Source: Capitulum mitella
Lineage: Eukaryota > Arthropoda > Thecostraca > Pollicipedomorpha > Pollicipedidae
Direction of reading: 5' to 3'
Assembly: GCA_030062745.1 (NCBI GenBank)
Contig: CP099840.1
Location: forward strand, 5,268,058-5,332,057
Length of the DNA stretch: 64,000 nucleotides
Every line of letters begins with the position of its first letter. The stretch's first letter is position 1. Shown here piece after piece: positions 22,492-33,455 of this stretch. The position numbers were made by a program, and so were the translations under genes. Under the pieces are notes generated by a model. The model was not told where the DNA came from. It worked only from the letters and a program-made list of their open reading frames with translations, and did not search any database.

Positions 22492-25105
22492 AAGATGAAC
22501 TTTATTCGCCTTGGTACACCGGTTTCTGTAACTACTTGCTCTCTAGGATGTTTCTTGACGCTGATTTTGGATTCAGAGCTCCAAATTTTGTATGTACGGT
22601 ACACGTTGCAGTAAACAGGTGTCAAAAAGAAATAGATCAGATGGGTTTGACATGAAGATGACAATGATATAATATATAACAACATTGGCATAAGATAAAA
22701 ATCTAGTGATGTTATAATTAGACAAAAATTAAAATTACGTTTCCATTTAAAGAATACAATATTTATTTATGCGGCGTCTTAAATCGTTTTAAAGCTGTGC
22801 ACGGTCCTCGCAGATCCTCAGAGTAAACAGAGCCTTAACCTTGGTTGTTTGCAATACGTTTTTTCTCCGCAGAGTACTCGGTGGGGGGGGGGGTCCGAAT
22901 GGCCAGCAGCGGCGCATATTTTACTAATATTGATCCACGGCGATTGTATATTGCATCCATCATGGATGTTTAGGTTGGTTGTGATGACTGTGTTGTTACT
23001 TGAGTCATCGAATGGACAGTGAGTGCTTGTGTCATGAATTCGTCACAATTTTTCAATGTGATGGTACATCTATCAACTTATCCATGTAATTGTGCTGCTC
23101 GGAATGGCTTAAGCAATTTAATTGCCCCCAAACATAAAAAAACATGTCATACTGTGTCGCACATTTATCAAGATATCACCCTTCCCCTTAAAGCCCTGAG
23201 TGGCAGAACAGCCCATAGTGGGCTAAATAAATTACTAGCACGGTGAACAACCACAAGAGATGGATTCCCTGGTCCTCAGGCCTTGCCAATCTTAAACAGT
23301 TTTCAGAACCGCCTCGGGTCTCTTACTTTATTTGGGCCCCTACTGCTAAGAGGTGGTGGATCCCATCGTCCGTGAAGTGGACCCTTATCCTCAAGTGGTC
23401 AGCATGCAAACAGTTGTAATCGTCATGACTCACTGCACATTTGAACGTTTCGGGGGACTGGAGAGATGTGCCTGGTACCTATGAGTTTTCCCGCACACTG
23501 GATCCGACTGGCAATAATTTGTCATGCACCGACAGCCTTTTCAAAACTTTTCTAAAGTATCTTTGACCTCTGTTGACCTTTAAAACACTCTGTCATCAGA
23601 TTCTGACTACTATGCAAATACGAATGATGAATAAGCCTTATTTGGTGTTCAGCGAAGGTTTTGAAAAGTTGCTTCAAAAATTGAAACCAATGAAACGTGT
23701 TTTTTTCAGAGCGTGAGTTCATCTGCAGTCCGCGGTTACAGATGCTGGCTTTGCCCTTTCTAACACAACAAGTTTGAACTTTATGTCAAACAGGTAACTT
23801 ACCACAGCAAAAATCCAGACTTTCTCCTGTAATGCAATTTTTTTTTACCAAGCAGTTCTAAAACGTGAGATCCTGGCTCAGGCATCAGAAGAAGGGCCAT
23901 CAGTTTGCATGTAGAGGAATATCATAGGATGATGAGCTTGTGTCTAGACTGAGCCCAGCATGATCGCCCGAGCAGTACCTATGGGAGCACCCCATGCACT
24001 GTCAAGGGTAATGTTGCACGCTTCATAAACATCCTCCGTGAAAACGGCTTGTCGGAAGTAGTTTGTCCTATGGCTATGCGTGAAAGTTCAAGGGTTGATG
24101 ATGATGAATGATGAAAGAAGATGCCGTTAGAGAGGTTCAGTCATCCCCGACCGAATTACAGGGCTTCTGAGCAATTGCAAGTTTGAGGAATATGTCACAC
24201 ACAAGTTACCGTACGTAGGTTCAGAGACTATGAGGCTTGGAACAAACGCCAGTGGTGTCCCACAGTCACGCCAATATGTGTCCCTTCTTTCTCGAATTAA
24301 GAACCTAGTGGGTTTGTCTCACGTGCATAAACATTTGGGGCTCAAAACGGATCAGGAAGATGCGTACGCCGTTGCTTTGGACGGCGTGTTGCATAAAGAT
24401 ACGTGCAAGCTGTAGTCAGTGATCTTCTATGACTTCTATGACTATTCATTATAGTAAACCAATTGGGGAAGAAGGTTGCAAAGACCAAGATATGTGCAGT
24501 GTACTTTCCTGTATTGAACATGCCTCGGGGGTTAGATCTCGAGCTTATAGCTTTTTCTCACTCTAGCTGTACCACCCCAGTTACGTCAAGAAGTATGGAC
24601 GGGCGGCTGTCTTGAAGCTTTTGGTCGATAATTTGAAAGTGCTGGAAACTGTGACGTTGAAATGACGACAGGTGGTCAGTCGGTTGCGATTCGTGAAAAA
24701 CTGGCGTTCATAACTAGCGATAACCTCGCCAGCTCATGGCCAACGAAGGTACTAGTTACACACTGTTTCAGTATGCGCTGTGAAAGCGCGTTCCAGACGG
24801 GCGCCGCAGCCACAAACCTGACCCGTAAATAATCCATGCGCGTTACTAATTCACGTGTGAACTGTTCTGACATATGAAACATTCCGGAAGTACGAATGCG
24901 GTCGCGCAGTGGGGCGCATGTATGATTTCGTCATTTTTTTGAACCGATATCGGCGTTCGTGTTGTAGTAGTCAGCAAAAATCGTGTTGTGGTGTCCTTTC
25001 GAAGCGTGGTCCCGACGCATTTGGGATCTAACCGCTGGCCCACCCACGAAGGTAATCTGCAGAAGGTCGTTCTATGTTGGCGGCGAGTAGTATGATCTGG
25101 TGCGG
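22492..25105. other. No gene seen; G-run near 22884
   Basis: Short open frames only. No repeat family was recognised apart from a poly-G run near 22884-22893. Confidence 0.45.
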
Positions 25106-25111
25106 ACCCAC

Positions 25112-25390
25112 GGCTTTGATTCGGACTCAGACTCAACAACTGAAAAGTATCGCGGTGGAAACGAACCTGAACTCAGTACTCATTCAAAAACGGCTCATTG
25201 ACCGTCCTAATTATTCATGGGTCTAAATCCAACCGGTCTCATAATTTGGCGCTGAATCACGGCTTTGTTGCATCGCACCCCGTCTCGAACTCACTAGTTT
25301 CAAAAAGATTGAATTCAGAATCGGACTCAGATCCACGACATGGCTCAGACTCAGACAGGGGCTGAAGTTTTTGGACTCGGACTCGTGTTA
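25112..25390. repeat. Scattered GGACTCAGACTC words
   Basis: GACTCAGACTC or GGACTCGGACTC variants occur at about 25118, 25325, 25350 and 25373, suggesting a decayed simple repeat. Confidence 0.45.
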
Positions 25391-25399
25391 GGCCCATAA

Positions 25400-25545
25400 C
25401 GATAACCGTTCAATGGCTGAAGGGATAATATGGAGGATTTCGGTTATGCGGCACTGGATTCGAATCCCAGAGAAAACCGGCTGTCTGGCCCGACCACTGT
25501 ACAGTGGATAGCTGGCAGCTTGCCAGAGAGGGTTAATCTGAGGCA
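25400..25545 (-). mobile_element. Possible tRNA-derived SINE fragment
   Basis: On the minus strand an A-box-like ACAGTGGTCGGGCC (25500-25487) is followed 32 bases later by a good B box, GGGATTCGAATCC (25468-25456). The spacing is shorter than in a true tRNA and no acceptor stem pairs, so this is not a tRNA gene. No poly-A or target duplication was resolved. Confidence 0.3.
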
Positions 25546-25973
25546 AGGTGGCCGTGTCGCTTAGCAGGAAAACACAACAAATCCCTTCGTGGTCATTGAC
25601 AGGGCGTAAAAGACTATGCATGACTATATGAAAAGTCTATATGGATGCAGGATTATCTACTGAACTGAAATTGTTTTACTGCGTGGTTGGTCCAGGGTAT
25701 TAATAACAATTTGCACTGCTGCGTTTGTACTCTGTGTCCATGGCCATTCCTGGATGTTCCTCAAAATACGTTTTACTGAAGTGGTTTGCATGGATGGATA
25801 TCTTCGGCTAATATTTCAAATAACGGTTTTCCCAAGGCTACACCCCACTTCTGAAACGGGTGTCATGACACACCCATGTAAGAGCCAGATTTTTGGCTCC
25901 GATGAACAAACGGGAGTAGCGCCGATTTTCAGCCGGAATGGGTGTGGCTTTTGCATTCCTGGGACTTTTTGAG

Positions 25974-25974
<1 letters not shown>

Positions 25975-26025
<51 letters not shown>
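25975..26025. repeat. (AT)n microsatellite, ~50 bp
   Basis: Pure TA run flanked on both sides by TTTTGAGTATA. Confidence 0.97.
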
Positions 26026-26029
<4 letters not shown>

Positions 26030-26193
26030 TATTTTGAGTATAGTATATGTATTTTTATTTTTTAATTATTTCTTTGAGAATTGTACCAGGTGCTGCAATG
26101 GGCGTTGTACACTGATAATGATTCTCAAACAAGCCATTTCAGTTGTCTCACCTCTTTTAAGGGCGTCAATGGAGCCGTCAAAGTAGAACGACA

Positions 26194-26390
26194 TTATTTG
26201 AAGTCGAGCCAAACGGCGAAAACGATACCCATAATGCCATTGAGATACTCACTTGACTCTTCATAAAGGCGATATTTTTGTACTAAAATTTCCTGCGCCA
26301 TGGAACATTTCTTAGTGAGCGACGAACACGCCAAAAACGAAATAAAAAAGCAAAACGTAACTACGCAGGCAAGGAAGCTGACACTTGGCA
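26194..26390 (-). CDS. Small open frame with signal-peptide-like start
   Basis: A minus-strand ATG at 26390 opens a 65-codon frame beginning MPSVSFLACVVTFCFFISFL, a hydrophobic stretch like a signal peptide or membrane segment. It ends with RLYEESSEYLNGIMG, where a G|GTATCG donor would also be possible. Codon use looks natural. No family was recognised, and a chance frame cannot be excluded. Confidence 0.2.
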
Positions 26391-26399
26391 TGCTTGTTC

Positions 26400-27575
26400 T
26401 TTCAAGTTTTCCTGGATCAGAGGCCTCAGCTTTCTTCCGGTAGGGGCCTCGAACAGGTTCCACCCAAAAGTGACCAGAGACCGCGACATGGACTCGTCCG
26501 GCTTACCTTTGCCACAGAGTATGACCCCTGCTAGGGGCCCGGCATCCATTCAGTAGAGGGCTCCGAGTCGACTACTCTCAAAGGTGCCCCGGCGACCATG
26601 ATCTCACAATATTCATGGGGGCCTCACGGAATTAATGGACTGGGGTGGCCTGCGCTAAAGCGGGGTTCGAACTCCGCTGTAGGGCCCCTTTCAGGCCCGC
26701 GAGAGGGCCCCGTAACGATTACACGAAGGTGGTCCAGGGACCAGGACCTCATAGTTTTCAGGGGGCTTCACGGAAGTAATGGAACCAGGTGGCCTGCGCC
26801 AAGCCGGGGTTGGAAATCTGTTAGGGAGCCCCGGCTTAGGCTCGAGAGAGGGCTTCGTACCGATTACACTCAAAAGTAAACCAGAGCCCGGGATCCTACA
26901 GTTTTCCGAGGGGCCCACAGAATCGCTTCAGGAGGCCTTCGCTTAAACCAGAGTCCGGGTATCCGGGGGAGGGGAGGGGGAGGGTGCGCCGCCTCGTACC
27001 AGTTGCACTCAAAAGTGGCCCAGAGGTCTGGAACTTGCAATTTTAAGGGGCCTCACGGAATAGATTCGGCAGGCTTGCCCTGAAAAAGAGTTCGGATCAT
27101 GCTAGTGGCCCCGGCTTCCATGCAAGAGAGGGTCTCTTGTCGACTGCGCTCAGAAGTGGTCCAGAGGCCAGGAACTGATGATTTTTAGAGGTCCTAACAG
27201 AATGGACCTGGGTGGCCTGCGGGGGGTTTGGGGGGGGCGGGTTTCCTTTCCCCCCGGGGGGGTTTTTCCATAAATATTAAAAAAAGAAAAAGAGGGGAGG
27301 TTTTGTTTTTAGGGGCCCCGAAAAAGACCTGGGGCCCGCTGAACCGGAGCCAACTCCACCCTGCTAAAGGGTAAAGGCCCCAGCTTCTATTCGTGAGAGG
27401 GCTCCAAGCCGTTTACACCTAAAAGGAGCCTAGAGGCCGGGAACCTGACATTTTTTAGGGGTCTCAAAGAATGGTCCTGGGTGACCTGGGTCCAATCTGT
27501 TACTGGACCGTAGTCCCGACCTTGCCTCGGGGCCTCAGCTTCCGTCCGGAAGAGGGTTTGTTTGGTTATTAGGTT
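26400..27575. repeat. Diverged ~145-bp tandem array, about eight units
   Basis: The word GAGAGGGCTCCGTACCGATT and its variants mark units at about 26436, 26553, 26701, 26845, 26990, 27128, 27396 and 27556. Each is followed by AAAAGTGGTCCAGAGGCC-like and GGGGCCTCACGGAATG-like blocks. The gap 27128-27396 is about two units long and holds a G/C-run insertion near 27220-27260. The unit at 26662 has GGGTTCGAACTCC, a B-box-like word. No open frame spans several units consistently. Confidence 0.85.
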
Positions 27576-29225
27576 CGTTAACGGCGTTCTGGACCAAAAG
27601 TGAGGATTTGTATCCCCTGCAAGGGCCGAAGTCCCTCCTCCCCTCCCTCCTTCATGGTTTGGAGATTTAGCATACGCCTTTGGGTGATGCATGGCAAGAA
27701 ATGCACTGCAAACACATTTACCTCCCAATCATTTTAAGAGTTTTCCGCTCGATTACCACGGCCATTCGCGTCGCGGGCGGGCAGGCCGGTTATCGCGGGG
27801 GAGGGCGAAACGCCACACCATTACCCGAACACGAACCGGTGCCGGAAATGGGTCCCGCAGTCATTACGTTTATTGACGATCAAGAGACCACGGAGCCATG
27901 ATTCCCTTTTGACATTCCTTTGGGTACGTCTCTGAGCCGAGGAACTTGCAGTTTGTAAGGGGAACTAAGTTACCCGGCTACAAAGACAGCTGCAGATGGA
28001 TGGACCCACAGGCCGGCTCACCGTTAAGTTGTATATTTGTGGTGTAAAACACCTATGTGCCGCGAAATGTTATGCACTCATTTCAGGTTCCAATATTATA
28101 CTCGTGCTTTCATGGCAAATTTCTTGACCACAGGCTCAGTTTTCACCATAACCATTTCTGGTTCCACTGTTTCGATAATGTACGTTGCCATCAAATCATT
28201 ATTTGCTGCGGCTGTATCATTCAGATTATTTGCTAGGCAAAAATTTCCATGTAACTTTCACAAAGACTGTTCCAGTTGCTTCCAATCTGATCTAAATTCT
28301 ATGATGATCTGTGCTGAGATTTGATCTATATTTTATCTGAGGTATGATGTACCTTTCCGGAAAAAAAATGACAAAATGCAAAAATCTCGGCCGACGAATC
28401 TGATTCGGCACAGGCAGACAGAAAAACCGACAGAGCTCTTCTGTGATTCTTGTGGATGCGTGTCTTTTTTAAAGTCCGCTTCTCAGAAACAGGTGATTTA
28501 ATCGCCTAATCGATTTATGTATAGTGCACAGTTCATTTTCAACATTGCGTTACGTGCTAGGTTAATGTCAGAATACCTTAATTTGTGTACCACAATTCTG
28601 TCAGCACGAAAATTAGACTTTGATTCCGTTGCCACCGCGCGAAACGTCCTGGCTTCCAACCAACTGTCTGTGGCCGTCAGCGATTCATGGCGGGACCTAG
28701 CTGCAGCGTACCTGCCGAGGCGCGCGCACCGTTTTGCTGGAAAACTGGACGTGATTTGCTCCCGGCAACAGATGGCCAAACGGTGCGCCGAGCTACACAC
28801 ATGAATGGTCGAGGCCGGCGATATGTGTGCGGAGCTGTTCAGTACGCACTGCACTTTTAAAGTGGTTTTCAGTTGCGGAAAATACACTGGTGGTAATGGA
28901 GTTTTGAAACAATACGTCCTTGCATTTGCGTGCGTTGCGTCCTCGAGTTTGCGTTTAGTTAAATTGCGCATGTGCATCTAGTAAGCAATGGACCACTGAT
29001 GCCAGTCAAATCAGTGTAAGCGTAGTCCGTCGCTCAGCCGTTATGTGAGCTTAGCGGTTGAGTGCCAAAATTCACACAACGCACGACATCATCGGCTTAT
29101 CCCGTCCGGTCGGCCGAAATACGATTCCCATTAGGCGGCCTCACGGCAAAAGTTTTCGTGCAATATGGACTTTTTAGGAGATGAGGTACCGTTCATAGAA
29201 AACAGGCCTCTCAAAATCAAGGATC
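27576..29225. other. No gene seen
   Basis: Overlapping open frames on both strands at 28498-28977 show no protein family. Nothing else recognised. Confidence 0.45.
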
Positions 29226-29275
29226 CACCTTCTCCCTTTTCTTCTTTTCTTTTATTCTTTTTCTTTCTTTGTTCA
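29226..29275. repeat. Polypyrimidine tract
   Basis: About 50 bases of C/T-rich DNA with TTTTC repeats on the plus strand. Confidence 0.8.
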
Positions 29276-29313
29276 GAATACAGACAGCGAAAAAAAGTTT
29301 CCGATGTTCATGG

Positions 29314-29346
29314 GTGCTCAGGCACCTATAAAGGGTGCCTGAGCAC
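29314..29346. other. Perfect 13-bp-stem hairpin
   Basis: GTGCTCAGGCACC (29314-29326), loop TATAAAG, GGTGCCTGAGCAC (29334-29346). No mismatch in the stem. Confidence 0.9.
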
Positions 29347-29450
29347 AAATATTGTGCAAGCGTCGACGGTAACGCAAAATTTGGACCTTATCCATGTTTA
29401 CGTGGAGCGCTAACGGTTCTCGCAAAAGACTGCGATTCTGAGGTTCTTAC

Positions 29451-29516
29451 GGTAACCTTCACCACGCTCTTTTTGTTTGGATCCTGAAACTGTGACGTGA
29501 CATCCACAGCAGGCAT
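29451..29516 (-). CDS. Candidate first coding exon beside CpG island 3
   Basis: The minus-strand ATG at 29516 reads MPAVDVTSQFQDPNKKSVVK then VT, ending at a GTAAGA donor (GT at 29450-29449) in phase 0. Codon use is natural and the CpG island at 29535-29800 lies directly upstream on that strand. Weak points: C at -3 before the ATG, C before the donor, and a frame that stays open upstream. The product is not recognised. Confidence 0.27.
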
Positions 29517-29534
29517 CCGGAGTGTGAGTTCCGA

Positions 29535-29840
29535 GAGCTCCGTGCCCGAGACCGGGCTCGAATGCGGCGCACCCCTCCCGTGGATCGGACTGCCGTTCCG
29601 CCGATCGCCGCCGCCTGGCGTGACCTGTCGACATCGGCGCGCGGCCGTCACTCGTGACGCACTGCCGCGTGACGAGGCGCCGGCCGGCCGCGCCGCGCAC
29701 TGTGATCCATTGCCGCTAAATTACACGCCGCGGCCGCCGCGGGATCTCGGCCACGTGGTGTTCGCCGCGCGGCCGGGTGATCGTGATTTCAGGGTGGCGT
29801 GAGGCAACAAGCTGATGACTGACTGTCCCCGCCCCCCGCG
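29535..29840. promoter_or_regulatory. CpG island 3
   Basis: GC-rich with CGTCAC/GTGACG half-sites near 29620-29675 and a CCGCGGCCGCCGCGG palindrome-like core near 29730. It resembles islands 1 and 2. Confidence 0.45.
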
Positions 29841-30199
29841 GAATGTGAGGACGTTCAACACGCGCACTGGAAGAGGGGTTACTTTTGTGCCCCACCTATT
29901 TTTCTTGAAAATCTCGAAAACGAATCGGAGCTGGTCACTGCTGCGTTGTGACATTTATGGTTATTTAATAACTCGTCGACTGACGTGAAAAAATTGGAAA
30001 TCGGTGGTAAATTTTTGAAATTTGAAGTATTTGAAGTCAAACTAGCATGACAAAAATCACGGTTGTCGCTGACAAATAGGCACTTTACGAAAAGACTAGC
30101 GTTTTACGTAAAGTTGCTACGGTTGAACATTATAAGCTTACATCATTCGGGAATAACTGATGGATGTACCGACACCAAAGCCAGGGCCAGTAAGGGTCA

Positions 30200-30221
30200 A
30201 GGCCATCAAAGGTCAGGGTCA
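30200..30221 (+). promoter_or_regulatory. AGGTCA cluster in copy B
   Basis: AGGCCA-TCAA-AGGTCA-GGGTCA, the counterpart of the DR4/DR0 cluster at 3412-3433 with two changes. Confidence 0.35.
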
Positions 30222-30323
30222 ACCAGTTTGTGGCATGATCCAAATTTGCTTTGCAACATGTCGGTTTGTATGAAATATACATTCAAGAACCCTAATAAAA
30301 ATACGTTTGCTCGCATTGCTACG

Positions 30324-30324
<1 letters not shown>

Positions 30325-30380
<56 letters not shown>
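30325..30380. repeat. (AT)n microsatellite inside copy B
   Basis: A pure AT run after CTACGCTT. In copy A the same site reads CTACGCTTACATATG, so the run expanded within the element. Confidence 0.95.
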
Positions 30381-30384
<4 letters not shown>

Positions 30385-31061
30385 TCTACCTTTTACAACA
30401 ATCAAATCATGTAATCGGGTTCGTTATAACGAAAGACCTTTAGCGCAAACAGTTGACATAAAACCTACTTTGGACCAAAAACTTTATTCAGGATCAATGA
30501 CCTCTCTTCACTTCTTTTGGCCTTGAGGAGATCAGTAGGCGCTGGAAGTAATCAGGTGCACCGCTGTTGACTATCTTTATTGAAAAAAGGCTAAAAATGC
30601 GTTTAGCTCCCATATTTACACCTCATGCTACTGCAGTATCCCGTGTTGCTCGAAATCTGATCTGCATAAAAAAATATAAAAAAACATGGCGCCACAGGCC
30701 AATGACCTGACATGACCTCGATCCAAAACCTCGCTAAAAACGCCAGATGGATAGAAACAGTAGATGTCCACGTTTAAACGCTCTAACACCCACACCTTTC
30801 CCGTTTCGTTCGAAAAGCCGTGCGGAATGTGGTCTGTGCGGACCGAGAAATGTCCAAAGTTGACATTTTTGACCCCATTTGGCCACAAAGATATTGACCT
30901 AGGGTCATGAAAATTGCACACTATATAAGCCGATATAGTCCTATCCTACCCTTAAAATTTCGTGTCTTGAGCTCTTTTTGTTTCTGAGATCGGAGGGGGT
31001 CGCTTTTGTGCCCCTTTCCAGGGAGCGTTTGCGCGAAACGCCATTCCACTGCGCGTGTAAA

Positions 31062-33040
31062 AGCTCCGTGCGGTTTTGAAATGATTAAGGCCATGGTTTG
31101 AAGTCCCGTAAAAAGCACACAAGCACAAGTGTTAAGCGTCTCAAGAATACAGGTGTTCTGTCCTCTGTAACTACTATTTATCTGAGGCGCATGTTGCCGA
31201 GTAAAGTTTCTGCGCTGGTGTGGGAACAACATCGAATATTCTTTGACATCATTCGCGCCCTACTGTCGTTCACTGTCGTCTCTGAAAAGTTCAAGATCCA
31301 ACGGAAAGACGCCTAAGAGCAAAAACATCAATTCCAGAGCAGTTTTGTAACATATTGAGGATGCCAATGCAAACATTTAAAGAAATGGGCTATCTTGTTG
31401 TGGACGATCAGGCTTTCAGTTGCTGCGAAGTTATGTATTAAGCCTACAGTAAGTGTTATGGCCAGGTTAAGCCAGCCGAACGCTCAGTTTGATTTCTTCT
31501 GCTGTTAAAACACACTCCACTTGGCCTTCGATCTCGCCTGTAATAAGACAATGAATTGTGCAGAGGCAGATGCACTAGTATGGCTTCCACGACGTAAGGT
31601 CCTCTCCGTGGTGACGCAGCTGGCGGTCACTGGGACCGCGAAAAAGAAAAAGAGACCAGCGATCATCTCACTACTTTAGTCTTCCCGTGGAGTTCGAGGC
31701 TCCCAATTTAATGCAATAAAAACTGGTGTCACCAAGTATATTTGCGTCTAGAAACCAAGGAAAGAACAATAGCCTTGGTCTAGAAACCATACCACTCACC
31801 AAAAATGAAAGGCCATTTTGAAGACGCTGACCACTAATGCAATCACGCCAACGCACACTGGAGCAGATAACTTTTGCATTCACTCTTCATGCGTCCGAAA
31901 GTAGTCGGGAGACGCACAGCAAACTTCCTTGTGATGTTACTATCCTCTGCTTTCTTACGGGCTGCGTACATCGAATATGGCGTGACTGACTACGCTATAA
32001 AGAATGGGCTGTCGGAACTTTTTAGTACGTTGTTTGACGATACGAAACACACATTTTCCGGAAAGAGAATAAGAATAGGATGGACTATTTTGGTGTCAGC
32101 CCTTGTATTGCGATTGAACAGACCGTGCGCAACAGCTGTAATGAAAACATTGAATCTAAAACTGACGCATGTAATGCGTTTGAAGTCGAAAAATGCGGAC
32201 TAAAGATTCCATATTCTTCAGAGTTATGGGCACGGCACTCTTGCCAGTTGGGACTCATGACATTAGCATAGACATGACAACATTTAATGGTCTGTTGCGT
32301 CCATAAAAGTACCGACAAAGGAAAGAAAACAACTTGACTTTCCATCTGAATGATTTAACTGTCTGGGAATTAATGTCCTTGTCACCATCAGTTGAAGCTG
32401 AATGTTCAGGGATGATGCAGTATTCGCGCGGGTAATCGGGAGTACCTGTGACGACGTTTGATTTCTTGTGCTTCAGATTAGTGAAAGTCGCAGTAAACTT
32501 TTGCAGAACGTTTCAAAAAAGCATGAAAGTTGCAGACGTCACTCAGTTACGAGATCCTTGTCACGCCATATTTTCTGTCGTCTGTGATGAAGAAAATATA
32601 TCCTCGAACGATACCGAAAAACAAATGCTTCTTTCTCGACATGGTTTCTTCTTATTAATGCAAATCCTTCGTACAAAATTAGGATAATCAAACAAATGCT
32701 TCTAAATTCCTATCGAAATTTGAAGCATTTCTAATACCAGTTGAGTTGAAGGGCACATTTTCTGCATGTTTAACGTCATTTAGATTTCATGACTTCAGTG
32801 GATGACGTCATGCCGGCGTATGTTGTTTACAACGTTGAGCTGTGAAAGTCTTATCGCGTATAACTCTATAACGATTTGACCAAGAAAGAATCTCTGCAAC
32901 AATCAGAAATCGAAACAACAGGAAGGGTACGTGTTAGAAAGGAAAAGCCACCGAGTGTTCTCGTCTAGCATTGGACATGATGGCACAAAACGTATCATAG
33001 TTCTTACCAAGTGCACAGGAACGGGATACTAACTATATTA
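31062..33040. other. No gene seen
   Basis: Moderately AT-rich, with only short open frames. Confidence 0.5.
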
Positions 33041-33045
33041 CTATA

Positions 33046-33046
<1 letters not shown>

Positions 33047-33084
<38 letters not shown>
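33047..33084. repeat. (AT)n microsatellite with flanking repeats
   Basis: A pure TA run between two ACGGGATA...CTATATTACTA-like words (about 33021 and 33084). Confidence 0.93.
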
Positions 33085-33085
<1 letters not shown>

Positions 33086-33103
33086 GGGATATATACTATA
33101 TTA

Positions 33104-33455
33104 CTAACCTTCTTCCACGCTCCTGCCCGTTATGTACGATTCTGTGTTGGGGAATGGGCGAAGTCCGCCCCCAACGATCTCGAGAATTATTGCTCCGATT
33201 TCTTAGCGGGAAACGGTGTTCGATAGCCTGTAGCGAGATCTACGTTTCTGAAAAAAGAAATGTTGACAATTTCGGAAATAGGAATAGGAGGTCAAAATGA
33301 AGGTATAAACAGTGGTTAATTTATACGAGCTTTTTGACCACATTTTATGGCTGATTTTGTTGTACTTCATGCCATTCTACCGACAATTGATAGGTCTGTC
33401 ACATATATTAGGACGAGGTCGATTTTCAAAATTTATAGGCGTATCCAGGTCACGT
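33104..33455 (+). mobile_element. TTAA element, left part of a split copy
   Basis: Starts CTAACCTTCTTCC, a decayed TTAACCCTATTCC terminus, and aligns with 56693-57045 (shared TACGATTCTGTG, GATCTCGA, TTATACGAGCTTT, GATTTTCAAAATT). The alignment stops near 33455 and resumes, almost without loss, at about 37155. I read 33104-38255 as one copy interrupted by about 3.7 kb. Confidence 0.65.

Larger units (their letters stand above)
29859..31057 (+). mobile_element. Second TTAA-flanked element, copy B
   Basis: This 1199-bp element has inverted ends CACGCGCACTGGAA and (read inward) CACGCGCAGTGGAATGG. It is flanked by TCAA (29855-29858) and TAAA (31058-31061), each one change from TTAA. It aligns with copy A (3073-4236) over its length, has one internal AGGTCA unit instead of two, and has gained an (AT)n run at 30325-30380. 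No transposase frame is present. Confidence 0.75.

Noticed and set aside
25400-25545. tRNA gene
   Set aside because: A and B boxes are too close and no acceptor stem can pair; at most a SINE relic.
26400-27575. CRISPR array
   Set aside because: Units are long, diverged and contiguous without unique spacers, and the window is eukaryotic.
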